DNA of 64,000 bases from contig NW_026946365.1 in assembly GCF_035222375.1 (NCBI RefSeq), forward strand, positions 1-64,000, written 5' to 3'. Shown in pieces: positions 32,207 to 44,249 of the stretch (position 1 is its first letter; the number at the start of each line of letters is the position of its first letter). Below the pieces are notes generated by a model, which was not told the DNA's origin, searched no databases, and saw nothing but the letters and a program-made list of their open reading frames with translations. The position numbers and the translations under genes are program-made. The stretch is from Podospora pseudocomata (lineage: Eukaryota; Ascomycota; Sordariomycetes; Sordariales; Podosporaceae).

Positions 32207-33266
32207 TTGCGAAGATTGACCGGCCACGACCTCATTGATGCGATCTTCATGCGAACAAGTCCACAACCTCGCTGGAGTCTTACAGAGAAAGGGCCAGGAA
32301 GAATGAGGGACCGTTTTTCCTGTCGAATAATTCGATATTGTTGTACCAGGGAGGTCTGGTGGTCCCCGAGGAGGACGGCATGCGCGCCAGAGTGCTCGAC
32401 GAAGTGCACGCCAGAAAGACGACTGCCCACCCAGGGAGAAATAAGACGAGGTCTTTGATTAAAACTCATTACTGGTGGCCAGATATATCCATAGATTCTG
32501 ACAAATATGTCTCCAATTGCCTGACGTGCCGAGCCTCAAAGGTTCCAAGGACAAAACGCCAGGTTTCCTACACCCGCCCCGGTGCCTGAACGAGGATGGA
32601 AGGATTTGGCAGTAGACTTCAAGTCAATGCCGAAGGACAAGAATCGATACGACAACCTGATGGTCATCGTTGATCGGTTGAGCAAAGCGACTTGGGCAAC
32701 ACCATGCTTCGTCAATGCCACGGCCCGCGATGCCGCCAAGATGTACTACAACGGTCCTTTCCGTATTTTCCAGTTTCCCGACACCGTTGTATCGGACAGA
32801 GGACCCCAATTTGTGTCCAACTTTACTGACGAACTGAGCAAGATCATGGGAGTCACCTGGCGCCTTTCCACGGCTGGTCATTCCCAAACCGCTGGCCAGG
32901 TGGAGATCTTAAATCAGATTGTGTGGATGGAGTTTTGAGAGTGATCTTTGTGAGATATGAGAGCGTTTGAGCGGTGTTTAGAGCGAATTCGAGGACGAAT
33001 TCGGGATTTTGAAGGCGGGGGTGATGTCACGGCCCTGGCTCAGGACATGTGGGTCTACAGCACAGGCCACGTGAGAGTCACGTGGATACTTTCACAGGTC
33101 CAAGCTTGCCCATGTCTCAAGCCATGCTTGCAGCCAGGCTTTGTTTGCTTTCCGTTTTTGCCCCTTCAGCTTACTATTTAATCAAATTGGTCAGACTTAT
33201 CGTAGCTTGCCTCGACTATCTACCTCTCCCGTGACAAGTATAACCTTTATACCTTCACTTGTGTCA
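32207..33266 (+). mobile_element. Ty3/Gypsy element no. 2, 3' fragment (integrase and 3' LTR)
   Basis: A fossil. It keeps an integrase HHCC region (HARKTTAHPGRNK, CLTCRAS) at about 32395-32540 and the integrase catalytic core (DLAVDFKSM, VVSDRGPQF, HSQTAGQVE) to about 32940. A purine-rich tract then leads into an LTR-like block, 33025-33266, with TG...CA ends. Everything 5' of integrase is missing. It differs in sequence from the larger element on its right, so it comes from a separate insertion. It is truncated and has a few breaks. Confidence 0.82.
33025..33266 (+). repeat. 3' LTR of Ty3/Gypsy fragment no. 2
   Basis: 242 bp beginning TGTCACGGCCC and ending TTGTGTCA. It is immediately preceded by a GAAGGCGGGGGTGA polypurine tract. 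No partner LTR was recognised in the window. Confidence 0.65.
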
Positions 33267-33280
33267 CGGCGGTTGCACCG

Positions 33281-33673
33281 TGTTACGCCCCAAGCGTAAT
33301 ACCCCTGTACAGGAACCACTGGGTGGTACCTGTCAGAAAGAAAGGAGTTCATGGTCTGTTAGCGGTGGCCAAAAGCAAGCAATACAAGCACACTGAGCAA
33401 GGTACAAGGATACCTCAGAAACATATGTAGATAGCTTCACATAAATAGGGGGGAGCGCCGGGCGCTCCCCGTGTCGAGGAATCTGATTCCTCATGCAAGC
33501 AATTCAAGTTCATTTGTCTACAATCTACTCTCAGTAGCTCTTTGTTAGAACAACCTGTTGTTGACAGTGAACCCGTGTCTGAGACGCTTGTCACAACCTT
33601 CGATCATCCTGTCATATTCACCTCTGGCGTACTGCCTTGCAGTCTGTATCCATTCCTGGTGCAGGTTGTAACA
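33281..33673 (+). repeat. 5' LTR of the chromovirus
   Basis: 393 bp from TGTTACGCCCCAAGCG to GCAGGTTGTAACA. The short terminal inverted repeat TGTTAC...GTAACA is intact. It contains the ACATAAATAGGG promoter-like sequence shared with the 3' copy. Confidence 0.93.
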
Positions 33674-36600
33674 CGTTGCTTGCATGACCAAGATCGAACG
33701 TTGTGCTCAGACATAACGAACACCAATCGCCATGGCTTCCGCTGCCCCCAATCCCTCCGTTGGACATGACCGTCTCACTGGAGACGATGACGTCTCTCTT
33801 GGAGATGCCCCGCCGTCGAAAAGACAACCCTCCCGCTGAGAATGACAACGCCGCTTCCGACGAAGAAGATTATGACTTCAATGATGTCGCAAACAAACTC
33901 GACGCCCTCGCCAAGAAACTTCTCAGCATGGAGACGGCCATCAAGAGCAAAATGATCTCCAGGATCTCAAGGATGAGGTCAAGCGCCTGCAACCCACCGT
34001 CCGAAGTACGACGCGCGACAATACCCCCAAGATAGCCGCCAAGGTCGGCAAGCCTCCCGTCTTCACCGGAAGTAAACAGGAGCTCCCGCCCTGGTTGTCA
34101 CATGTCAGACCAACCTACGTCTGTACGGCATCACCGACCCCGAGTCACAACTCCTATATGCCGCCAGTTTCCTTGGAGGAGACCCCAAGCAGTGGTTTGA
34201 TGGGATCCTCAGGAACTACTTCGAGTACGCGGAGGATGAACGCGAACCCCTCACACAGAAACTCTTCGGTATGGGATTGGTCAAGTTCGAGGAAGAAATC
34301 AAGAAGATGTACGGCGAACCCGATGAGGAAAAGGCAGCCGAGGATCGTCTCGAACGGCTTGTGCAGACTGCCTCAGCCTCGACTTACGCGACACTCTTTC
34401 GCCGAGACGCATTCAGGGTCAACTGGGCCGATGCCGCTCTGAAGAACAAATTTTACAGAGGCTTGAAGCCCAAGGTCAAGGACGAACTCATCAAGGAAGA
34501 CCGACACGCACTTACCCTCGACGAATACATCAACAAAGCCATTGTCATCGACAACCGACTCTATGAGCGATCCATGGAAGACAAAGGAGTCTATCGCAAC
34601 CCTCAGGTTCCCAAGGCCAACATCAAAAAGAAGTACGAACACAAGAGCACTTCATGGGGAACACACTCAGGACCCATGGACATCGGAGCAGCACAGCACG
34701 GTAGAGGCCAACAACGGAAGTACGGCGACAAACCCAAGGATAAGTCCAAGGTCAAATGCTTCAATTGCGACAAGATGGGACACTTTGCACGAGAATGTCG
34801 TTCACCGAAGAAATTCAAACCGGTACCTGAAGCCAAATCAGTTCAATTCGTGGACACCGACCGCGTCGTCAGGATGACACATCGCGAAGACGACGACCCC
34901 CTCCACCGGCCGATGATGGACGCCGCGATGGGAAACATCATGTCGCACGTGCCCACAGGAACGACTCAAGAACAACTCGCCGACATGATGGATCACGCCC
35001 TAACCCCGCTCACAAGCCCAGTTTTGAGAGAACTTCCACGACCAACGATCAAAAACGAAAACTCATTAGCAAGAAGCGATTGTCCGTTGGATGGAGCCGA
35101 GTGGGTAAGAAGAAGATGTGAGAGAACCGCAGAAACCGGAGTCTCCACCGACGACGACTATACAGAGTCAGAACCAGAGCCAGAGGATGAACCCATCACC
35201 CTTTGGGACATGAGCAACTATGCAGACTGGTGGGTGACAGCCAAGGACTGGGACGAGCGTTTCGAGAGACCAGGACGACCAGTGGTCTACGGGGAAGACA
35301 CCCCCACCGAGCACACCAAGGCAGAACCTCACCCAGACGACGTACCTCTTGCTATACCCTGCCACGGACTACACGACTCAGATGCATGGTTTGACTGCAT
35401 TTACGACTACTGCAGAGTCCATTATCGATTCAAGGTTTACCACGAGGTATTCCCTTCCAGACGAGATAACGACCCCATCTTGCAAGTACACAAGGCAGGA
35501 TCGGAGGAGGATTGGAATTATACCACAACAACGGAAGGAAAATACACCCTTATTGTGGAAAACATGGTCCCCACAGGATGTTGGGACAAGGACGCTTTGG
35601 ATTTCGAGGACTGTGAACACGTTTGGTGCGCCCGTCACCGCCGCGCAAAGGCAAGAGACTGGCACCGACAGAAGAGCCAAGCAAGGGTCAGGAAGAAGGC
35701 CAACAAGAAAGTCACTCGGTCAAAGGGATACCCAGGAAGGGACCTCCCATATGATGCCTATGGAGAATACGGAACATTGGAAGAACTCGCCAACGAGTAT
35801 TTGGGACCCGATTTCCGCAGACGACTAGAACAACAGTACCTCGAGCGACACGAGATGTTCTATTACACCACTAGAGAATCAGGACTGGAGTCAGACGCCG
35901 TGAAGTTGGCAAGCGACTACCACTTACGACAGAAAGCGTGGGAAAGACACTGTTCGGGACCATCCGATTTTACCAGAGTCCCACGTACGGGAAACGGCCA
36001 ACGGGCCTCCCCAGGCCCCAGTGGAACAAACTAATTCCACGACGACGGATCACAACTCGCATCAGGAGGCCGCGAGCCGGATCCAAGAAAAGACCTCCAT
36101 GGTGGCACTACGAGACAGTTGCCGGAGCCACAGTGTTAGGAAACCAAAGTGCCCTGACAGTAGAAGTTCGATGGACAAACTCCAAAGGAAAGGAGTACCG
36201 AGCAGTTGCAGTGATCGACTCAGGGAGTTCGATCAACATCGTCAACCCCTCGTTCGTGAACAAGACGAGGATGCCGTGGGTCATGAAGAAAACACCATAC
36301 AGAATGAGGACCTACGAAGGGCAAACGGCCAGTTATGATGGAGGAATCAGTTCACGGGAAACGACACTCTTGATCACGGTGGACGACGACCCGCAGGAAG
36401 TGGACTTCGATATCCTGCCAACCGGACCCAAGTGTGACATGATCTTGGGACATCCGTGGTTGAAGAAGTACAACCCGGATATAGACTGGGAGAATGGCCA
36501 TCTCAACTCCAGGCTTGACACCAGACGGGTGAACAGAGCTGAACTGGATAGAGCTCCCAGGTGCCCAGAGGGACAAGAGAGCCCCCTGCGAGCATACGAG

Positions 36601-39579
36601 ACATACGAGCCACGACGAGCCGATGTCAACTGACAGAGGAAGTACCAAGGAAGGACCCTCGCACACCAGAGAACCAGAAGGTTGGGTGATGTATGTCAGA
36701 CCAGAGAAGCTAGAGGAAGACCCGAGTGACAACTCGAGGCACAAGCCTCCCAAGGAAAAGGAGGACCTCAGCAACATTCCGAAAGAATACCACAGTTTTA
36801 CAGTCTTCAGACACAAGATGAAGAACGAGCTCCCCAAGAGAACCTCTTTCGACCACGAGATCCGATTGAAGGAAGGAGCAAAGTTACGATACCACAAAGC
36901 ATATCACCTAGGTCCACGACAGGACAAAGCCTTACAAGAGTACATCAAGGAGAACCTACCAAAGGGGTTTATCAGAGAATCACAAAGCGAAGCAGCTTAC
37001 CCCATTTTATTCGTGCCTAAGAAAGGAACGACAGATTTAAGGCTTGTGGTCGATTATCGACAACTCAACGAGGAAACGATCAAGAATAGGTATCCGCTGC
37101 CGCTTATCAGGGAGATGAAAGACCGACTGGCAGGCGCCCAATGGTTCAGTCGACTGGATCTTCCGATGGCCTTTGGCCACATCCGGATTAAGGAAGGGGA
37201 TGAATGGAAAACAGCTTTCAGGACTCGCTACGGACACTTTGAGTACCAAGTCATGCCATTTGGACTCACTAACGCCCCTGCGACATTCCAAAGCATGATT
37301 GACCACACCCTGCGCCCATATCTGGATCGATTCGCCTTTGTATACCTAGACGACATCTTGATCTATTCGAAGACCCTCGAAGAACACAGACAGCACGTAC
37401 GACAGATCTTACAAACACTGCAGGATGCAGGACTCTCGGTGAACCCACGAAAAAGCGAATTCCACGTGCAGAAGACAGTCTTTTTGGGATTCGAAATTAC
37501 ACCAGGAGAGATCCGCATGGAACCAGCTAAGATCACGGCAGTCCGGGACTGGCCGACACCAACAAACCAAAAGGAAGTCAGGATGTTCATTGGATTCATC
37601 AACTTCTACAGATCATTCATCAAAGGATTTGGGAAAATTGCAAAACCGTTGCATGAGTTGACCGGCGAAGGAACACCATTTAAGTGGAAACAACAACAAC
37701 AAGACGCCTTCGACCAACTCAAGGACGCTATCAGCAGCGAACCCGTACTGCGAATGCCAGACTTCAGCAGACCATTCTATGTCGAGACCGATGCGTCAGA
37801 CTTTGCTATTGGAGCAGAGCTCTATCAATACTTTAACGACGGCCGACACCCGGTAGGATTTGTCTCAAAAAGATTTCTGGACCAGCACTCAACTACCCAA
37901 TCCACGACAAGGAACTCATGGCCATCATCGAGGCATTTGACGAATGGAGACCATATCTCAGTGGGACTGAGGAACCAGTGGATGTATTCACAGACCACCG
38001 GAATTTGAAGTACTTCGTCACGAAGGAACTAAGTCCAAGACAAGTACGATGGGCAGAATTCCTTGCCCCTTCAACTTCCGCATCCACTATGTCAAAGGAA
38101 AAGAGAACGCTAGAGCAGACGCGCTCAGCAGAAGACCAGACCACAAGGGTAACGAAAAGATCGATGCAGCCCCCTCTTTAAAGAAAAAAAGACGGAACAC
38201 TGGAACACGCCATCCAGATCTGGGAAGACTGCACAAGAACCTATCACACGAAATGGGAAGATTACGAATTTCAGGCCAAACGGCAAGATCTCGACGATGA
38301 CGAGATACAGGAACTGGGTCTACGGGCCGGGCCCGACGACAACGACCCAGTATGGTACAACGACAAGGCCTACGTACCAGCAGACAAGAGACGAGCGTGT
38401 GTCACGAAACTCCACAGCGACAAACTCGGAGGACACCCAGGTATCAGAAAAACGCTCGAACGCGTACAACAGCACTACGCATTTCCAGGAATGAAAAAGA
38501 TTGTGGAGGAAATGGTAAGAGAATGTGAGACATGCATTAAGAGCAAATCAGCAAGACACAAGCCATACGGGCTCCTCGAACCCCTCCCCACACCGGAACG
38601 AGCCTGGGGATCCATCTCCATGGATTTCATCACCAAAATCCCCAGCTCAACGGTACCAGATGGAACCAACACCAAGTACGACGCCATCTGGGTAGTGGTT
38701 GACAGACTCACCAAGTGGGCATACTTCATCCCCTTCAGAGAAACCACTACGGCAGAACAATTAGCCTACCTCTTCGAACGGAACATCGTGAGCCAACATG
38801 GACTGCCAGATGACATTACTTCAGACAGAGACAAGCTCTTCACCTCTAAGTTTTGGCAAGCCCTGATGAAACGACTAGACGTCAAGTCAAAACTCTCGAC
38901 AGCGTTCCACCCCCAGACAGATGGACAGACCGAACGACTCAACCAAGTCATTGAACAATACCTTCGGTGCTACATCAACCTCGAACAGGACAACTGGGTT
39001 GACCTGTTACCAACCGCTCAGTTAGCATACAACTCGAGCAACACAGAGACAACGAACGTCTCACCATTCTTCGCCAACTACGGTTTCCAACCCGAACTAC
39101 GACAAGGACCTGCAGCAGAGGTACCACGAGCAGCGATCCACGCAGGACGATTGCACGAGATGCACAACATGTTGAAAGAAACACTCGAAGTTGTCAGAGA
39201 ACGAATGCGCACCCACTACGACAAACATAGGGTCGAGGGACCTCCCCTCGAGGAGGGAGATAAAGTGTTCCTTCTCACACGCAATCTTCACACGAAACGA
39301 CCAAGCAAGAAACTGGATTTCAAGAAGATCGGGCCATTCAACATCAAGAAAAAGATTGCAACATCTAACTACGAGCTCTCACTCCCCGATTCCATGCGAG
39401 TACGAACCAAAGTATTCCACATTTCCCTTCTTGAACCAGCACCAAAGAAAGCAAAACTCGAGACGCGACTCGAGGTGGTCGACGACGAAGAAGAATTTGA
39501 CGTCGAGGATATCTAGATTCACGAATCAGCAACAACGAACTCCAATATCTCGTCAAATGGCTGGATTACGGACCAGAGT

Positions 39580-40260
39580 CTAACTCGTGGGAACCTGTCG
39601 ATTTCCTGGACTGTCCGGAGAAACTCCAGCAGTTCCACCGACAGAACCCAGACCGACCTGGGATAAAAGATTTGGATCCAACGACGACCAGTCGACACCC
39701 GAGAAATCAAGATTACCAACGTCCCCAAAGGACAACGGGGAACGACCGTCCCCTACGACTGGGAACCCCGATTCCTGGGTAACGGTCGAGGAACCCGCTT
39801 GTTCTTCCGCCTCCGCCTCCTGCAACAGAGTGTATTCCCGAGAAAATGCCTCACCCGCCCTGTTTTCAAGAAAACGAGACTGCTCCTCTAACCTAGCAAG
39901 CTTTGCGGCGGCATCCCTTTGAGCGGCTGCAGCTGCTAGAAGTTCCGAAACCGCATCACCCTTCTCGCGATCAAGGCGCCGTTTCTCCTCAAGAAGACCA
40001 CGAAGCACCGACGAGGGCTCACCATAAATATTGCAAGAATTCGCCCCCGCTTGCAGACAATTCTGACAAGACAAGCTACGGTCGGCAGCCTTACAGTTAG
40101 TAAGCCGCAGCCGCTTACAACGAGAACAATCGACGGGCATGGCGAAACCGAAAGTATTGGTGTAATCAACAAGGGAATAACGACGTTCAGTAGAAGATCG
40201 CGGTTGCGACTTCTTTCTTTGAGTTTTTTGATAATTCTTCTGCACCCTGTTAGCAGACAT
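39580..40260 (-). CDS. Antisense ORF in the retrotransposon 3' region: CxxC zinc-type plus coiled-coil protein, 226 aa
   Basis: An uninterrupted leftward frame from MSANRVQKNYQK (an upstream in-frame ATG also exists at 40317) to a stop at 39580. It lies between the 3' LTR and integrase and overlaps the chromodomain end on the opposite strand. It has a basic N-terminus, a cysteine cluster CSRCKRLRLTNC then CQNC and a further C, and a long Ala/Glu/Arg-rich helix likely to form a coiled coil (LLAAAAAQRDAAAKLARLEE). The acidic C-terminus contains WSSLDPNLLSQ. Composition and motif order look protein-like rather than chance. Antisense ORFs are known in some LTR elements, but I cannot name this family. 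Confidence 0.6.
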   Translation of the reverse strand: MSANRVQKNYQKTQRKKSQPRSSTERRYSLVDYTNTFGFAMPVDCSRCKRLRLTNCKAADRSLSCQNCLQAGANSCNIYGEPSSVLRGLLEEKRRLDREKGDAVSELLAAAAAQRDAAAKLARLEEQSRFLENRAGEAFSREYTLLQEAEAEEQAGSSTVTQESGFPVVGDGRSPLSFGDVGNLDFSGVDWSSLDPNLLSQVGLGSVGGTAGVSPDSPGNRQVPTS

Positions 40261-40354
40261 TTTAGCAAAGGACGAAAGGGAAAACTTACAGTCACAACGA
40301 CAATTTCCTAGCGTCAAGGGTCTTCGAGGCGAAGACCAGGGAGGAGGGGAAACG

Positions 40355-40810
40355 TGTTACGCCCCAAGCGTAATACCCCCGTACAGGAACCACTGGGTGA
40401 TTCCCGAGGCGTTGGGACATCTCAGCCAATCATTGGGCCAGGGATGGAAAGACCCACAAGCCCCCGTGCAACCAATTAGGAGTTGCTCAGTCTGCTCAGT
40501 GCGCCAAGACCACTGAGCACACTGAGCACACTGAGCAAGGTACAAAGATACTTCAGAAACATATGTAGATAGCTTCACATAAATAGGGGGGAGTGCCCAG
40601 CGCTCCCCATGTCGAGGAATCTGATTCCTCATGCAAGCAATCAAGTTCATTTGTCTACAATCTACTCTCAGTAGTTCTTTGTTAGAACAACCTGTTGTTG
40701 ACAGTGAACCCATGTCTGAGACGCTTGTCACAACCTTCGATCATCCTGTTATATTCACCTTCGGCGTACTGCCTTGCAGTCTGTATCCACTCCCGGTGCA
40801 GGTTGTAACA
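40355..40810 (+). repeat. 3' LTR of the chromovirus
   Basis: 456 bp with the same ends as the 5' LTR (TGTTACGCCCC...GTTGTAACA). The 5' 45 bp and the 3' 300 bp match the other LTR well. The block between is different and longer and includes a short CACTGAGCA-type tandem repeat. Confidence 0.93.
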
Positions 40811-42197
40811 TACAACTTCTGATGGCCGCGGCAAGGCCAAACAGGCCCAGCCTGGTAATCGTGAGTGGGCTACGGTTATTCAGGGCGTAAATGCTCTGGG
40901 TTGGGCTATCCCACCATTCATTATCTTGGCCGGGCAGTATCATTTTGCCAATTGGTATCAAGAGTGCAGCCTTCCGGTCACCTGGCGTATTGCAACAACC
41001 GATAATGGCTGGACTACCAATGAGAATGTAACGGTCCCAGGAGTGTATTGCAACTATCTGGTGACGACTCTACGAGTACACTGAACTTGAAGAAGAAAAG
41101 GAAAAGAGAAAGAGAAGGTTTGATAACATGAGCCTTTGATATGGCTGAGCGCGTTGGCCAGTGCGCGGTGATAGAAGGTTCTGGAGTGGTGGTCTGTGCG
41201 TGCTCTGGGAATAGCTTCATCAAGGCCGAGGGTTACCGAGGTCCATGCCAGGGCTCAGCCCGTTACAGAGAAAGGCATGGATTGGATTCGTCACTTCGAT
41301 TTCTACACGGCATCTCGTACGAAGGGCAAATATCGGCTGTTAATCCTTGACGGCCACGAGAGCCACCACTCCGAGGAATTCGAAACCTATTGCCGGGAGC
41401 ACAACATTATTACACTATGTATGCCTCCGCACTCCTCCCATATACTTCAGCCATTGGATATTGGCTGTTTTGCGCCATTGAAGAAGGCATACAGCCGCCA
41501 AATTGAGCAGTTGATGCGGATGAACATCACACACATCAGCAAGTTGGAGTTTCTTTGTGCATTTAGAGAAGCGTTTTTTGCTTCGATCACAGAAAAGAAT
41601 ATACAGGGTGGTTTTGCCGGAGCCGGCCTTGTGCCGTACGACCCAGAGAGGGTGATATCTAAGCTAGATGTGCGCATTCGGACTCCAATACCCTCAGCCT
41701 CGAGCCCAACCACGGCACTACCTTGGGTCTCTCAAACGCCACACAACCCTCGGGAGGCTACCTCACAGTCAGAGCTTATTGAAACTCGAATTTCCAACCA
41801 TCAAGGCAGCTCTCCAACCTCAATACTAGCCGCTGTAGACCAATTTACTAAGGGAGCAATGGGTATAATGCACGAGGTGGCTCTTCTCCGTGCAGAGGTC
41901 TCTTCGCTACGCAAGGCCAATGAGGAGCTTAGTAAGAGACGGAGAGCCAAAAAAACACGTGTGCGGCTTGGAGGGTCACTTACTGTACAAGAAGCACAGG
42001 ATCTACTGGATCAGAAGGCTGTAGGTGAGCAGGTAATCCAGGAAGATCGACAAAGTGGTGGTGGTGCAAGGGGGTCTCGTCCGAAGATTCGGTGCTGTGG
42101 CGTGTGCGGTAAGCCAGGCCATAATGCACGCACCTGCCAGGAGGCTGCAGAATCATCTGATTCATCTGTTTCTAATTCAGTTATTGTGGTTTCCTAG
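40811..42197 (+). mobile_element. Fot1/Pogo-like DNA transposon, 3' half (DDE_1 transposase)
   Basis: The transposase begins inside its catalytic domain with GNREWATVIQG, ALGWAIPPFII and TTDNGWTTNE. It resumes after the nested solo LTR with KGMDWIRHFDFYT and LLILDGHESHHSEEF (second catalytic Asp). ITLCMPPHSSHILQPLDIGCF then leads to the third acidic region of the DDE_1 domain. Downstream are a coiled coil (ALLRAEVSSLRKANEELSKR) and a zinc knuckle, CCGVCGKPGHNARTC. The frame from 41196 to 42197 is open for 333 codons. The 5' half, with the CENP-B-type helix-turn-helix and first Asp, and the left terminal repeat are missing. They were lost, or displaced by the LTR elements to the left. Confidence 0.9.
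41027..41267. mobile_element. Solo LTR, 241 bp, with 5-bp target duplication
   Basis: It starts TGTAACGG and ends CCGTTACA (8-bp terminal inverted repeat, TG...CA). It is flanked on both sides by GAGAA (41022-41026 and 41268-41272). This is the signature of an LTR element that recombined down to one LTR. It sits within the transposase coding sequence. It is not related to the LTRs at 33281 and 40355. Confidence 0.85.
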
Positions 42198-42554
42198 TAT
42201 TGTGGTTGTGTAATTTAGGATAGTTGTGATAAGGTGGTGGAAAGTGGTCGGCTCGCTTATCCGGTCGGCTCGTTTATCACGCACGTTATGCTTCATGATT
42301 ATTCCGCCTAATAGCCTGAAAATACGAGCTCGATGTACCGAAGTACCTATATTTTTTACCGCCCGTTTTATTTTCGATTTTTGTTTTCTGTCGGCGCTTA
42401 CATTCTTCAGGTTCATTGGAAGACTGAGGGGTGTAAATATAGAAGATAGGGAGAGAAATCTTCCTCAGTTTTTGGCAGTATGTCTTCCGAAATCTGCATC
42501 GGATTTCCCTGGAAATGACAGTCTGAATGTACACCCTCTTCGCACTCGGGAAGC
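42198..42554. other. Right flank of the DNA transposon up to the permease junction
   Basis: It includes GGTCGGCTCGTTTATCACGCACGT near 42262-42285, which may be the right terminal inverted repeat of the Fot1-like element; no left partner was found. About 270 bp of unassigned sequence then precedes the return of permease sequence. Confidence 0.4.
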
Positions 42555-43829
42555 AGCCCTCGTAACACAAAGTCGAGGTTCGGGCTCTCGCTGTGGCTTT
42601 AATGACGCTGATTACCATTATTCATGGTTGCTTTCTTAGGACGGGGATATTCATCCAAAACCTGCTGGGTTGGATCAAGATTGGCTTGATCATGTTTATG
42701 ACACTTGCGTCTGCCGTGGTGGTCCTGGCCGGCTACCGTCCCACAATCCCATCCGAAACGACGCGGCTACTGCTACCTTCCTGGGATAGTATCTGGGAGG
42801 GGTCTGTCTGGAACTGGAGCATCATCAGCACTGCCTTATTCAAGGTTTTTTATTCGTATGCGGGACTGCAAAACGTCAACAATGTGCTTAACGAAGTGCG
42901 GGACCCAGTCAAGACACTGAAATCAGCCGCACCCACTGCCTTGTTTACAGCTTGTCTCCTGTACTTTCTGGTCAATGTCGCCTATTTTCTCATTGTGTCA
43001 TTGGATGAGATTAAGCAGAGTTGCGAGCTGATTACAGCGCTGTTCTTCCAGAGGCTGTTGGAGGAAACGACCGGGCGGATCTTCCTACCTCTAGCTATGG
43101 CTATTTCGGCTGCTGGAAATGTTTATGGTTGTCACATTCTCCTTGGTATGTGCCAACACCTTGAGCCGAACGGTAATCGTCGCTAACTCCCAACGCTCAA
43201 GGCGAGACTGAACCAAGAGATTGTTCGCCAGGGTCTCCTACCTTATGGACATCTCTGGTCGTCCTCTCAGCCGTTGGGAGCCCCTTTGGGAGCACTCATG
43301 GTCCATTACATCCCCTCTGTGGTGGTGATATGCGTCCCGGCTCACAACATATACTCCTTCATTCTTGATGTGGAAGGATATCCTGGTCAGTTCTTTGTTT
43401 TGGCGACTAGTCTTGGTCTCATTTGACTTCGGAAGACGAGACCAGATCTGAGACGTCCATACAAAGCATTCCTACCTGCAGTGTGGGCACTAATCGTGTT
43501 ATCTATTGCCATGATTGCAGCCCTATTCATGCCCATAGCTGGTGAGAGCCATGGTGATCATTTGTTCAGGGTCAGTTATGCATTGGTGGGCATTTCCGTG
43601 TAAGTACCAGATGACATGCACGCCGCAAACTATGAGAGCATGACTGATTCGATGTGGTAGACTTTTATTGGCGGTTCTCTACTGGTTTGTGCTTGTCGTT
43701 GTTCTTCCTAAACTTTGCGGATACGAATTAGACGAAACAACCAATGTCTTGGGGGATGGCACAGCTATTACAAAAACTCATTCGTGTTGCAAAAGAAGAC
43801 GAACACACCACTTGACTACCTGGTATTAA
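42555..43829 (+). pseudogene. Amino-acid permease, 3' half, split by insertion
   Basis: The reading resumes with EVRALAVALMTLITIIHG and GIFIQNLLGWIKIGLIMFM (TM5 region of L-type permeases). It continues through WNWSIISTALFKVFYSYAGL, NVNNVLNEVRDPVKTLKSAA and LITALFFQRL. Further on come RLNQEIVRQGLLPYGHLW, RPYKAFLPAVWALIVL and the last TMs, ending at a stop at 43827. This is the order and spacing expected to follow the 5' half at 29944-30600. Secondary damage (a stop and small frame changes) shows that the gene has been neutral since, or even before, the insertion. Confidence 0.88.
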
Positions 43830-44249
43830 AAGGATCCTGCTGTGTGGTTCTCCACATGCTGCTGTGTCTATCAATCGATTGTAAAGATGGAAGATTGCGG
43901 TACCAAATCCAGAAAGCACCAACATCGCTCCCAGAAAGATCAATTTTGTATTTCAAAGCAGTCCTGCAAAGTGTTACCAGTCCCGGAAAGATTTGAAAGT
44001 CTTGCTGAACAATCACCCGGCTACCACCGGAATTATCCCGACACCGACCAACGAGACCGTTTCTTCGTTGCGTCACCGATGGCGTGACGATCACCAGAAC
44101 CACTATGTCTTACGGCACTCGGCAATCTCACTAATGCAAAGATTGTTTCATCAAGGCAAGCAGACACGGAGCAGCAACATATAAAGAAAAGGATCCGATA
44201 CTCTATCCAATTCTCATCACAGCTACACCATCCATCGTTCCCTATCATC
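43830..44249. other. Intergenic, no gene seen
   Basis: Promoter region of the following oxidoreductase. ACATATAAAGAAA at about 44178, some 70 bp before the start codon, is a possible TATA element. Confidence 0.45.

Larger units (their letters stand above)
33281..40810 (+). mobile_element. Ty3/Gypsy chromovirus LTR retrotransposon, near full-length fossil
   Basis: A fossil of about 7.5 kb with both LTRs. In order it shows gag with a CCHC knuckle (CFNCDKMGHFAREC, about 34760), an aspartic protease (AVIDSGSS, about 36215), reverse transcriptase (VYLDDILIYS, about 37345), RNase H (VETDASDFA, about 37790), integrase (zinc region about 38430-38550, core about 38620-38950) and a C-terminal chromodomain-like stretch (YLVKWLDYGPESNSWEP, about 39545). 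The order protease-RT-RNaseH-integrase-chromodomain defines a chromovirus. A purine-rich tract precedes the 3' LTR. The element is broken, with roughly half a dozen breaks. Its LTRs differ in length and it lacks an obvious target duplication. It is of moderate age, judged from LTR divergence outside the variable block. Confidence 0.93.
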
